From an uncultured Christensenellaceae bacterium (GTDB lineage Bacteria; Bacillota; Clostridia; Christensenellales; Pumilibacteraceae): DNA of 64,000 nt. A program made the position numbers and the translations under genes. The DNA is taken from NCBI GenBank assembly GCA_910588155.1, contig CAJUPB010000007.1, positions 48,078 to 112,077 on the forward strand, in the 5' to 3' direction. Under the pieces are notes generated by a model. That model had not been told where the DNA came from and searched no databases. It was given only the letters and a program-made list of their open reading frames with translations. This document shows, piece by piece, positions 1-7,761 of the stretch (position 1 is its first letter; each line of letters begins with the position of its first letter).

Positions 1-83
1 TAGTAATTTCGGCGGTTCTCGCTCTTTGCGCGCTGGGTATGCTTACCGCCTGCCTCATAATAAATAGAAAGGAGAATGCGTGA
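1..83 (+). CDS. C-terminal fragment of a membrane protein
   Basis: The window opens inside a reading frame (codons from base 3, stop TGA at 81-83) that encodes a hydrophobic stretch of about 20 residues followed by a short basic tail. It is probably the last transmembrane helix of a membrane protein whose body lies outside the window. The ribosome site of the next gene lies inside its last codons and only one base separates the two genes, so they are probably co-transcribed. Too little is present to name a family. Confidence 0.5.
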   Translation, partial: VISAVLALCALGMLTACLIINRKENA

Positions 84-84
84 A

Positions 85-531
85 ATGTTTGATTTTCTGA
101 AAAAAGTATCTCCCGCCGCTTATCTGTTTGCGGGAAGTGCGGTCATATCGCTTGTCGCGATGATTATAGCCGCAGTCAGCTGCTCCAGCGAAGGCTTCGG
201 AATGAAAGAACTACCAATCGTTATCGTTCTGTCGGTTGCCGCACTCATTTGCGGCGCGGCGATAGTATTCGCCTCCGGAAAATTCGGCGACGGCATTGTT
301 TCCACGGTTCTCGTCGTGGCAATGACGCTGGCAACTATATTCTGCGTGTACGCAATGATTACGGGCAAGAGCGACGTATTCGGCACGGTGCTGTTTTCCG
401 ACCTCGAAAAAGGTTACGCCCCCGCCGAGAGAGCCTGCAACCTCGGTATCGCAAGCATAGTCGTATATCTTATCGCGGCGGTATTGACTGCGGCGGGCGG
501 ATTCTTCAAACTTGCCAAAACCGACAAATAA
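85..531 (+). CDS. small four-helix membrane protein, unknown function
   Basis: This 148-residue protein is almost entirely hydrophobic. Four candidate membrane segments lie near residues 11-32, 43-64, 70-91 and 118-139, with a short charged linker before the last. An ATG at 76 is in frame, but the GGAG at 71-74 is too close to serve it and is well placed for the ATG at 85, so the later start was chosen. It follows the preceding membrane-protein fragment by one base and ends at a clear terminator, so it is probably the last gene of an operon. I do not recognise the family. Confidence 0.7.
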   Translation: MFDFLKKVSPAAYLFAGSAVISLVAMIIAAVSCSSEGFGMKELPIVIVLSVAALICGAAIVFASGKFGDGIVSTVLVVAMTLATIFCVYAMITGKSDVFGTVLFSDLEKGYAPAERACNLGIASIVVYLIAAVLTAAGGFFKLAKTDK

Positions 532-570
532 GTTTTCCCCCACTACTCATTTTTCTCCAAAACAAGAGAG

Positions 571-600
571 CCGACAGCTTTAAGCCGTCGGTTTTCTTTT
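571..600 (+). terminator. intrinsic terminator
   Basis: Stem CCGACAGC / GCCGTCGG with a five-base loop, followed by a T-rich run (592-600). It closes the membrane-protein operon. Confidence 0.8.
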
Positions 601-670
601 CGGCGCGTTTTTCGCCGCACATATTTACGGCAAAGAAGCGGATACTATAAAAAACAATCGGAGGATTTTT

Positions 671-1450
671 ATGAACAATGCAATCGTTATAGGCGGAAGC
701 AGCGGCATAGGCAAATCGGTTTGCGACGAGCTTTTGAAACGCGGCTTCGACGTATACAATCTGTCGCGCACGCCCTGCGACCTTACGGGTGTGCAAAACC
801 GCGAACTTGACGTGACGGACGGCGGAAAAATCGAAAGCGTACTGTCGGAACTGCCCGTCCCCGAAGTCGTAGTTTACAGCGCGGGTTTTTCGCTTGCCGC
901 ACCCGTGGAATACGCCTGCGAAAGCGATTACCGCTATCTGTTCGAAGTCAACTTTTTCGGACTCGTCAAGACGGTGCGGTCATTATCGGCACGTATGCGG
1001 GAAAACGGCGGAGGACGCATTATAGCCATAAGCAGTATCGGCGGCATTATTCCCATTGCTTTCGACGCGTATTATTCCGCATCCAAAGCCGCGGTGGATA
1101 TGTTTGTCCGCGAGGCAAACATAGAACTGAATCCGTACAACGTATACCTGACTTCCGTGCGCCCCGGCAGCACGCAGACGAGATTCACTTTCAAGCGCAA
1201 AGTATATCCCGACGAGGGCGTAGGCGTATACGGAGACAAGCTGCACAAAGCCGTCGTCACGCTTGCCGACGTGGAACAGCGCGGTATGCAACCGCAGGAC
1301 GTGGCACAATGCGTGATGAATGTTCTCGACGCCAAAAAACCGCCCGCCACGGCGAATGCCGGTCTTGCGAACAAAAGTCTGTTTCTTGCCGAAAAGCTGC
1401 TGCCCGAAGCATTTACCGATTTTTTGAACAGAAGTTTATATTTGCAATAA
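671..1450 (+). CDS. short-chain dehydrogenase/reductase (SDR)
   Basis: Classical SDR of 259 residues, probably a cytoplasmic NAD(P)(H)-dependent oxidoreductase. The N-terminal Rossmann fold has GGSSGIG at about residues 8-14. The body has an ISSIGG segment carrying the catalytic serine and a YSASK motif about 20 residues on (Tyr and Lys of the triad). The PG segment after the active site is RPGS. A good ribosome site (GGAGG) lies 7 bases before the ATG. It stands alone between two terminators, so its substrate cannot be inferred from context. Length fits single-domain SDRs. Confidence 0.88.
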   Translation: MNNAIVIGGSSGIGKSVCDELLKRGFDVYNLSRTPCDLTGVQNRELDVTDGGKIESVLSELPVPEVVVYSAGFSLAAPVEYACESDYRYLFEVNFFGLVKTVRSLSARMRENGGGRIIAISSIGGIIPIAFDAYYSASKAAVDMFVREANIELNPYNVYLTSVRPGSTQTRFTFKRKVYPDEGVGVYGDKLHKAVVTLADVEQRGMQPQDVAQCVMNVLDAKKPPATANAGLANKSLFLAEKLLPEAFTDFLNRSLYLQ

Positions 1451-1458
1451 GACATAAA

Positions 1459-1490
1459 ATACCGCGCTTTATAATGCGCGGTATTTTTTC
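1459..1490 (+). terminator. intrinsic terminator
   Basis: Nine-base-pair stem ATACCGCGC / GCGCGGTAT with an 8-base loop and a T run, just after the SDR stop. Confidence 0.85.
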
Positions 1491-1563
1491 AAGTCGGTAT
1501 TCCGTCTAATGTTTCGCAGATTCTGTCGGGGAGCGATGAAATGCTACGCATATCCGACGTTTA

Positions 1564-3471
1564 TTACTCCAATTCGAAAGCGCCCGTATACAGCCTATAA
1601 TACTGTCCTTTCTTTTCTATGAGGCGCTCGTGGTTACCGCGCTCGATTATGCGTCCCTTTTCCAACACCATAATCACGTCGCTTTTGCGGACGGTGGAAA
1701 GTCTGTGCGCTATCACGAACACCGTTCTGCCCTTCATAAGTCTGTCCGTACCCTGCTGAACTATCTGCTCGGTTCGGGTGTCTATCGACGAGGTTGCTTC
1801 GTCGAGAATCATTACGGGAGCGTCCGCGACGGCGGCTCGGGCAATGGACAGAAGCTGTCTTTGTCCCTGCGAGAGATTTGCGCCGTCCCCCGTCAGCATA
1901 GTGTCGTAGCCCTCGGGCAACCGGGTTATAAAGCTGTCCGCACCCGCAAGAGCCGCCGCCGCCTTACACTCTTCGTCGGTGGCGTCCAATCTGCCGTATC
2001 GGATATTGTCCATAACCGTGCCGGTAAACAGGTTTGTATCCTGCAAGACAATGCCGAGCGAGCGGCGCAGGTCTGCTTTTTTAATCTTGTTTATATTGAT
2101 GCCGTCATAGCGTATTTTGCCGTCGGCGATATCGTAAAAGCGGTTTATCAGATTGGTTATAGTGGTCTTGCCCGCACCCGTCGCGCCGACAAAAGCCACC
2201 TTTTCGCCTGCGTGCGCGTATACGTCTATATTCCGCAAAATGGGTTTGCCTTCCTCATAGCAGAAATCCACGTCGTCGAGCAGGATATCGCCGTTAAGCC
2301 TGGTATAGGTGAGCGTGCCGTCGCCGTGCGGATGTTTCCAAGCCCAAATATCCGTGCGTCTGTCCGTCTCGGTTATATTGCCGTTCTCGTCGATTTCGGC
2401 GTTCACCAAAGTGACGTAGCCTTCGTCCGTTTCGCTCTCTTCGTCCAAAAGCGCGAACACGCGCGAAGAACCGGCCTGCGCGAGCGCAATGAAGTTGACT
2501 TCCTGCGAAACCATTGCCACCTGCATACTGAAAGAGCGTCCCATATTCAGAAACGACGCAACGACGCCCACTTCCAGCAAATTGATTCCCGTCACTGTTA
2601 CGTTGGTCGCCTGCGTGACGACGAGTATCGTACCCAAGAACGCCACGAGGACGTACATAATATTGCCGATGTTTCCCATAACGGGCATCATAATGTTCGC
2701 ATAGCGGTGAGCCTTCGACGAATTGCCGAACAATTTATCGTTCTTTTCGTCGAAGCCCTCTTTGGATTTTTTCTCGTGACAGAATACCTTGACGACTTTC
2801 TGCCCCTGCAACATTTCTTCTATATAGCCTTCCAATTCGCCGACGGACTTTTGCTGCAAACCGAAATGTTTACCTGACTTTCCGCCTATTATTCTTGCGG
2901 CAATTGTCATAACCGCTATACAGCACAGCACAACGGCGGTAAGCCAGACGCTGTACGTCAGCATAACGCCGAGCAGCATAACAATCATAACGGCGGAGAC
3001 CAAGAGCTGCGGCAAGCTTTCCGAAATCACCTGACGCACGGTCTCGATGTCGTTCGTATACACGGACATTATGTCGCCGTGATTGTTCGTATCGAAATAT
3101 TTTATGGGCAGGCTCTGCATATGCGCGAACACGTCGCAACGCAAATCGTCCATAACTTTCTGCGTCACTCTGTTCAGCACCTGCGTATAGACCGTGGCCG
3201 ACACGATGCCGACGAGATAAATGCCGCCCATCACGAGAGCAAACCCTATGAGCTTGCCCGTGACCGCGCCGAGTCCCTGCGACAATGCCGGCGTGACTAT
3301 GCTGTCCACGACGTACTTTATCGCCACGGACGAAGAAATGCTTCCTATCGCGCTGAACAGTATGGCTATCGATATGACAACCATTGCTCCCTTATTCTTT
3401 TTCAGGATATACGCGAGCAGACGTTTTATGGCGCCCTTTTTCTTTTCTTTTTTTATATTCTCTTTATTCAT
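1564..3471 (-). CDS. ABC exporter half-transporter (canonical ATPase site)
   Basis: A 635-residue type IV ABC exporter half: six membrane helices in the first ~330 residues, then a nucleotide-binding domain. The Walker A is GATGAGKTT, the signature is LSQGQ, and the Walker B is MILDEATSSID with catalytic Glu; the switch region AHR keeps its His. A ~50-residue insertion rich in acidic residues lies between the two domains. The start overlaps the end of the upstream partner by 8 bases, indicating translational coupling and a heterodimer. Substrate is unknown; this family exports lipids, drugs or peptides. Confidence 0.9.
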   Translation of the reverse strand: MNKENIKKEKKKGAIKRLLAYILKKNKGAMVVISIAILFSAIGSISSSVAIKYVVDSIVTPALSQGLGAVTGKLIGFALVMGGIYLVGIVSATVYTQVLNRVTQKVMDDLRCDVFAHMQSLPIKYFDTNNHGDIMSVYTNDIETVRQVISESLPQLLVSAVMIVMLLGVMLTYSVWLTAVVLCCIAVMTIAARIIGGKSGKHFGLQQKSVGELEGYIEEMLQGQKVVKVFCHEKKSKEGFDEKNDKLFGNSSKAHRYANIMMPVMGNIGNIMYVLVAFLGTILVVTQATNVTVTGINLLEVGVVASFLNMGRSFSMQVAMVSQEVNFIALAQAGSSRVFALLDEESETDEGYVTLVNAEIDENGNITETDRRTDIWAWKHPHGDGTLTYTRLNGDILLDDVDFCYEEGKPILRNIDVYAHAGEKVAFVGATGAGKTTITNLINRFYDIADGKIRYDGININKIKKADLRRSLGIVLQDTNLFTGTVMDNIRYGRLDATDEECKAAAALAGADSFITRLPEGYDTMLTGDGANLSQGQRQLLSIARAAVADAPVMILDEATSSIDTRTEQIVQQGTDRLMKGRTVFVIAHRLSTVRKSDVIMVLEKGRIIERGNHERLIEKKGQYYRLYTGAFELE

Positions 3472-5284
3472 TGCCGTCCTCTCCCCGTCTGTTTTGCGAC
3501 TCGTATACCTCGCGGTATATGTCGCAATTATCCAGAAGTTCGTCGTGCTTTCCGACCGCCACGACCTTGCCGTCGTCCAACACTATAATCTTGTCGGCGT
3601 CCATAACCGAAGCCGTGCGCTGGGCTATGATTATCTTTGTCGTATCTTTCAAGCCCGTCCTAAACGCCTCGCGCAATTTCGCGTCCGTCTTCATATCCAC
3701 CGCGCTCGTGGAGTCGTCCAAAATCAGCACCTTCGGTTTTTTCAGCAGTGCGCGCGCGATACAAAGTCTCTGCTTCTGACCGCCTGACACGTTTGCGCCG
3801 CCCTGCTCGATGTGCGTTTCGTAACCGTCGGGCATATTGCACACGAACTCGTCTGCCTGCGCCATTTTGCAAGCCTCGATTATTTCCTCCTGCGTCGCGG
3901 TTTCGTTACCCCAGCGCATATTTTCGTTTACCGTTCCCGAGAACAAAGTATTCTTTTGAAGCACCATAGCAACCGCGTTGCGCAGAACGTCCACGTCGTA
4001 GTCTCTGACATCCACGCCGCCCACTCTGACAGAGCCGCAACTCGTGTCGTACAGTCTCGGTATCAATTGCACGAGAGAGGATTTGCCGCTGCCCGTACCG
4101 CCTATTATGCCTATGGTTTCGCCCGCGCCTATTTTCAGGTTTACGTCTTCCAGTGCCTGACGCTCGGCTTGCGTGCTGTATTTGAACGCGACGTTTTCAA
4201 ACTCGACTTCGCCGTTTGCGACTTCTTTGACGGCATTTTCCTTGCTGACAATCGTGCTTTTTTCGTCCAGAACTTCGACGATACGGCGCGCGCTTTCCGC
4301 AGACATAGTAATCATCGTTATGACCATAGCCAACATCATAAGAGAGTTGAGTATCTGCATCGTATACGTCATAAGACTGGAAAGATTGCCGACGGACAAT
4401 TCGCCCCATATCGGGGTCATCGCTCCGTCAACCATTTCGTAACCGCCGAACGTATTGACTATAAGAATGCTGCCGACCACGGAAATCAACATCATAGAAA
4501 CATAAATCGCAAACTGCATCATCGGCGTGGAAATCATCAAAATTCCGTCCGTCTTCGTGAAAATTCTTCTCAAATCGTTGGATTCTTTTTGGAACTTCTG
4601 TTTCTCGTAGTCCTCGCGGACATAAGACTTGACGACCCGCATTCCCTTGACGTTTTCCTGCACGGAGGCGTTAAACGTATCGTAGCGTTTGAAAGCCTTG
4701 CGGTATATCGGAAACACCTTGCGGATAATGAGAATCATTCCGACGGCAAGCAACGGCACGAGACAGGCGAAAATCAACGACATCTTCCAAGAGACGGTCA
4801 CCGTCATAGCTATGGAAAATATCATCATAAACGGCGCGCGCACCGCCATACGAATCAGCATCATAAACGCATTCTGCACATTGTTCGTATCGACGGTGAG
4901 TCGGGTTATCAGTCCCGCGGTGGAAAAGCGGTCTATGTTCGCAAACGAAAAATCCTGTATTTTATAATACATATCTTTGCGCAGATTCCGAGCAAAGCCC
5001 GAGGACGCGGTTGCCGCAAAATAGCCCGACAGCGTACCGCAGAGCAGCGACAAAAGCGCCAATCCCAAAAGGGACGCTCCGTATATGTAGATAAAGCGCA
5101 TATTCGAATCGTGAATACTCGTGACCTCGTACATAGAGTTTATGAGATACGCCATCACGAAGGGGATGACGCATTCCAGACCGACCTCTATAAGAATAAA
5201 GAGCGGTGCGCATACGGTATGTGTTTTATACTGACGTATACTGCCCGCAAGTTTTTTGAACATATTGTCTTTCTTTTTTTTCAT
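3464..5284 (-). CDS. ABC exporter half-transporter (degenerate ATPase site)
   Basis: Upstream partner (606 residues) of the exporter. It has an N-terminal six-helix domain and a C-terminal ATPase with Walker A GGTGSGKSS and signature VSGGQ. The Walker B reads LILDDSTSAVD, with Asp in place of the catalytic Glu, and the H-loop reads AQR, with Gln replacing His. Such paired changes are known in heterodimeric exporters of the TM287/288 or LmrCD type, where one ATP site no longer hydrolyses. It is the first gene of the operon, with an AAAGGG ribosome site and an upstream promoter at 5306-5334. Confidence 0.9.
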   Translation of the reverse strand: MKKKKDNMFKKLAGSIRQYKTHTVCAPLFILIEVGLECVIPFVMAYLINSMYEVTSIHDSNMRFIYIYGASLLGLALLSLLCGTLSGYFAATASSGFARNLRKDMYYKIQDFSFANIDRFSTAGLITRLTVDTNNVQNAFMMLIRMAVRAPFMMIFSIAMTVTVSWKMSLIFACLVPLLAVGMILIIRKVFPIYRKAFKRYDTFNASVQENVKGMRVVKSYVREDYEKQKFQKESNDLRRIFTKTDGILMISTPMMQFAIYVSMMLISVVGSILIVNTFGGYEMVDGAMTPIWGELSVGNLSSLMTYTMQILNSLMMLAMVITMITMSAESARRIVEVLDEKSTIVSKENAVKEVANGEVEFENVAFKYSTQAERQALEDVNLKIGAGETIGIIGGTGSGKSSLVQLIPRLYDTSCGSVRVGGVDVRDYDVDVLRNAVAMVLQKNTLFSGTVNENMRWGNETATQEEIIEACKMAQADEFVCNMPDGYETHIEQGGANVSGGQKQRLCIARALLKKPKVLILDDSTSAVDMKTDAKLREAFRTGLKDTTKIIIAQRTASVMDADKIIVLDDGKVVAVGKHDELLDNCDIYREVYESQNRRGEDGNE

Positions 5285-5305
5285 ATTATATACCCTTTAT
5301 AACAC

Positions 5306-5334
5306 TATTTACCACAATAAAAAAATATTGTCAA
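5306..5334 (-). promoter_or_regulatory. sigma-A promoter of the ABC exporter operon
   Basis: On the minus strand: -35 TTGACA (5329-5334), 17-base spacer, -10 TAAATA (5306-5311), about 20 bases before the start codon. Confidence 0.6.
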
Positions 5335-5370
5335 CATTTTTCGCACCGGTTGACAGCATTTTTTCTCGAC

Positions 5371-5390
5371 CGAAAAGAATTCTCTTTTCG
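5371..5390. terminator. possible weak terminator hairpin
   Basis: A perfect AT-rich hairpin CGAAAAGA / TCTTTTCG directly after the stop of the next gene (5392). It lacks a strong T run on the minus strand, so its function is uncertain. Confidence 0.3.
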
Positions 5391-5391
5391 T

Positions 5392-6030
5392 TTAAAATAC
5401 CGACTCATCGGTCGCCTCTTCCTTATTTGCATCCGTTTCGTTACCGCTGCCGACGCCGTCGTCCGTCGGTTTCTCCGTTTCGGGGGCGGCGCTTTCACTA
5501 CTTTCCATTCCCCTTTTAAACAGGGTTTTTACACCCGACGCAAATTGTTTCGCGCCGGATTTCAGAGAACTCAATTTTTCGGCATAACGGCGTTCAAACC
5601 ACCTGACGAAAATCAGCCAAGCTATGTTCAGCACGAGATTGACTATCATAACGACGGCAAGCAGCGTAATCAGAAAACTGTTTTCGAACACGCCCATATT
5701 GATTATCGCGCCGCCCGTTACAATCGTATTGACAAGCAGCGTCAGCTTTCTCGTCAGTTTGTATACGCGTTTCGACGCTCCGCGAAAGCGTTTGCCCTTC
5801 CTGCCCATAACGCACTGTATGACTATGAAAAGCACGAGATAGGCAATCGTTATCGACAGCAAAACAATATTTACCGCGATATTGCCGAGACCGCTCGCAA
5901 TAAAATAAATACAGTAAAAACAATAAAAAGCCAACGTGAGAATATTCCACGTCAAAACGAGCTTTTGCCAAGTCGTAAACTTTTTCTTTTCCGCGTTTAC
6001 GCTTTTTTCGCCGCCTTTTGTTTCTGCCAA
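5392..6030 (-). CDS. four-helix membrane protein with acidic tail, unknown function
   Basis: A 212-residue protein with a lysine-rich N-terminus and four hydrophobic segments (roughly residues 27-48, 53-73, 98-112 and 119-142). A basic stretch and a disordered, Glu/Asp-rich C-terminal tail of about 40 residues follow. Translation starts at TTG (6028-6030), because AAGGAG sits 9 bases upstream and no ATG is well placed. A perfect consensus promoter precedes it. It is a single-gene unit upstream of the exporter, in the same direction. I do not recognise the family. Confidence 0.7.
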   Translation of the reverse strand: MAETKGGEKSVNAEKKKFTTWQKLVLTWNILTLAFYCFYCIYFIASGLGNIAVNIVLLSITIAYLVLFIVIQCVMGRKGKRFRGASKRVYKLTRKLTLLVNTIVTGGAIINMGVFENSFLITLLAVVMIVNLVLNIAWLIFVRWFERRYAEKLSSLKSGAKQFASGVKTLFKRGMESSESAAPETEKPTDDGVGSGNETDANKEEATDESVF

Positions 6031-6059
6031 AAAATATATCTCCTTGCGCTTGTTTCGGT

Positions 6060-6088
6060 ATTATAGCACTTATTCAAACATTTGTCAA
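6060..6088 (-). promoter_or_regulatory. perfect-consensus sigma-A promoter
   Basis: Minus strand TTGACA (6083-6088), 17-base spacer, TATAAT (6060-6065). Both boxes match consensus 6/6. It drives the gene at 5392-6030. Confidence 0.85.
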
Positions 6089-6124
6089 ACCGCAATATCG
6101 GGAAAGCAACCGACGCATTTGCTA

Positions 6125-6153
6125 TTGACAAAACCGCAGCAACGTGATATACT
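6125..6153 (+). promoter_or_regulatory. sigma-A promoter for the ferredoxin gene
   Basis: TTGACA (6125-6130), 17-base spacer, TATACT (6148-6153). It is divergent from the promoter at 6060-6088 and leaves an untranslated leader of about 85 bases. Confidence 0.75.
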
Positions 6154-6246
6154 CGAAAAAGCCGGCATATCCGCTCCGCCCTCGTCCGAAAAAACGAACG
6201 GAAACTGCCGCAAATTAAAACAACGAATATCGAGGAGAACAAAGTT

Positions 6247-6438
6247 ATGGAAAAGAAGCTTACTTTAAAAAAAGAAAACTGTCCGCAAAACCACAAATGT
6301 CCCGCAGTGAACGTATGTCCCGTCGGCGCGCTGTCGCAATCGGGTTTCGACGCGCCGACAATCGACCACGGCAAATGTGTCAAGTGCGGAAAATGTTCCG
6401 ACTTCTGCCCCAAGAAAGCCTTGGTTCTGCAATCGTAA
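6247..6438 (+). CDS. small 4Fe-4S ferredoxin-like protein
   Basis: This 63-residue protein has two cysteine clusters. The C-terminal one, CVKCGKCSDFCP, is a canonical CxxCxxCxxxCP site for a [4Fe-4S] cluster. The N-terminal one (Cys 13, 18 and 24, the last in VCPVGAL) has wider spacing, so that cluster may be atypical or incomplete. It probably acts as a cytoplasmic electron carrier in an anaerobe. A GAGGAG ribosome site lies 9 bases before the ATG, and a strong terminator follows, so it is monocistronic. Close relatives are often annotated as 4Fe-4S binding protein. Confidence 0.85.
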   Translation: MEKKLTLKKENCPQNHKCPAVNVCPVGALSQSGFDAPTIDHGKCVKCGKCSDFCPKKALVLQS

Positions 6439-6460
6439 CTCGCAAGCAACTTCTACGAAA

Positions 6461-6492
6461 AAAGTCTTAAACGGTATCGTTTAAGACTTTTT
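6461..6492. terminator. bidirectional terminator
   Basis: Stem AAAGTCTTAAACG / CGTTTAAGACTTT with a 4-base loop. It has a T run on the right and an A run on the left, and lies between the convergent ferredoxin and 6519-7001 genes. Confidence 0.85.
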
Positions 6493-6518
6493 GTCAAATG
6501 CGAAGTCTTAAAAAATAC

Positions 6519-7001
6519 TCATTTATTGTTTTTATAAAGCAGTTCTTGCTCACGATAATAGGCGTTGTACGTTTCTTTCACGAACGTATACAATTCCTCG
6601 CGGGCTTCCTTTTGCTCGTATCCGCAATGCTTTTTTGGTATAAGGTAGGTATGCACGAATTTCTCCGCTATGAAATGAATGGTTACATACATACCGCCGA
6701 AAAGCCCTCTCGACGCCCAAATGAATTTTCTCTCTTTTAATTTCTTTCCGTACACCAAATCGCTTTTCTTGAAAACAAGACAGTTTCCGAGATATTCGCC
6801 CGTTTTTTTGTCGATTTCAATCAGCTTCAATTCGTCCGCATTCGCCGTCATAATGCAGTCGACTTTCGATGTAATATAAGTCGTCGTAACGCCGTTGCTT
6901 TCGCTTTCGGTCTGAAAAAGGCAGACCGCATATTTGTCGCCGCTCTCGATAAGCCCTTCTTCTTTCAAAGAGTCTATTGTTTTCCGATAATCTATTTTCA
7001 T
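6519..7001 (-). CDS. conserved hypothetical protein, possible PH-like fold
   Basis: A 160-residue soluble protein with an alpha N-terminal region, an alternating beta-rich centre (about residues 25-115) and a charged helical end. The beta-rich part, with a run on substrates of the form 'DELKLIEID..GEYLGN..VFKKSDL', is reminiscent of bacterial PH-like domains, but this is a weak resemblance. The ATG at 7001 was chosen because GGGGG lies just upstream and the promoter at 7024-7052 excludes the longer frame. Confidence 0.6.
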   Translation of the reverse strand: MKIDYRKTIDSLKEEGLIESGDKYAVCLFQTESESNGVTTTYITSKVDCIMTANADELKLIEIDKKTGEYLGNCLVFKKSDLVYGKKLKERKFIWASRGLFGGMYVTIHFIAEKFVHTYLIPKKHCGYEQKEAREELYTFVKETYNAYYREQELLYKNNK

Positions 7002-7023
7002 AGCAACCCCCGAATTTTTTTTG

Positions 7024-7052
7024 ATTATATCACAAGCAAAAATAGTTTTCAA
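7024..7052 (-). promoter_or_regulatory. sigma-A promoter
   Basis: Minus strand TTGAAA (7047-7052), 17-base spacer, TATAAT (7024-7029), 23 bases before the start at 7001. Confidence 0.75.
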
Positions 7053-7133
7053 GCGAATAAAACAAAATCCTCGAAGAACAAACAATCGAAAGTCGGCAGC
7101 GGCGACAAGAATTTTGTATTATCGAATCGAATT

Positions 7134-7568
7134 TCATTTGATTCTGTTTTTGACGGCCGCGCAAATTTCGGCGCAGTCTCCCGACACTCCGTCAAACTCG
7201 CAATCATATATTCCGTCGTCGAACATACCGTGTTTACGCATAAGCATTTGTTCCACGGGCAGAGGCAAATTGCCGTTCATTCTTTTCTTGAAGCGTTCTT
7301 TTATCGTATCCGTATCCGCTTTTACAAGTATTCTCATCGCCTCGCTCGGAAGCAGGTTTAAATGTTCTTTTTCGGAAATGACATAAACGATATTTTCGAC
7401 CGTTGCGGCTTTCAATTTTTCCTTGAACAAGTGTTCCGCCTCGCTCTCCGACTTCGCCATTCTCAAATAATCTTTGCCCGTAACAATTTCCGCTCCGATT
7501 GTATTTCCGATTTGCTCCGCAAGCACGGACTTACCGCTGCAATTTTCTCCGATAATTGCTATAACCAT
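7134..7568 (-). CDS. small P-loop NTPase, kinase-like
   Basis: A 144-residue protein opening with Walker A GENCSGKS at residues 7-14, in the style of AAA_18/cytidylate-kinase-like P-loop proteins. A later segment with R-rich LID-like sequence (IKERFKKRMNG) would contact phosphates. There is no membrane segment. It may phosphorylate a nucleotide or small molecule, but no substrate-defining motif is visible. It has its own promoter at 7608-7636 and lies near, but is not obviously co-transcribed with, the 6519-7001 gene. Confidence 0.7.
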   Translation of the reverse strand: MVIAIIGENCSGKSVLAEQIGNTIGAEIVTGKDYLRMAKSESEAEHLFKEKLKAATVENIVYVISEKEHLNLLPSEAMRILVKADTDTIKERFKKRMNGNLPLPVEQMLMRKHGMFDDGIYDCEFDGVSGDCAEICAAVKNRIK

Positions 7569-7607
7569 ATATCTGCCCCGTCAATATTTCTGTTTATCGT
7601 ACTAGAA

Positions 7608-7636
7608 ATTATATCACGTTTGACCCGAAATTGCAA
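7608..7636 (-). promoter_or_regulatory. sigma-A promoter
   Basis: Minus strand TTGCAA (7631-7636), 17-base spacer, TATAAT (7608-7613), upstream of the P-loop gene. Confidence 0.65.
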
Positions 7637-7699
7637 ATACAAATTTCTATATAATCTCAAACGGCGTCCGAAATGCCGCCGCACTTTTTCAAGCAACGC

Positions 7700-7728
7700 T
7701 TGAAATCGGATTAAATATGTGATATAAT
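7700..7728 (+). promoter_or_regulatory. sigma-A promoter for the LRR gene
   Basis: TTGAAA (7700-7705), 17-base spacer, TATAAT (7723-7728), 33 bases before the ATG at 7762. Confidence 0.8.
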
Positions 7729-7761
7729 TACAACATATAAATTTATATGCGGGAGCAAAGT

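Noticed and set aside
1630..2877. Open frame of about 415 codons opposite the second ABC gene
   Set aside because: Shadow of the ABC exporter; no promoter, ribosome site or plausible domain.
3812..5302. Long open frame on the plus strand opposite the ABC exporter gene (about 496 codons)
   Set aside because: It is antisense to a clear ABC gene, has no ribosome site, and its product is rich in His/Arg with no domain.
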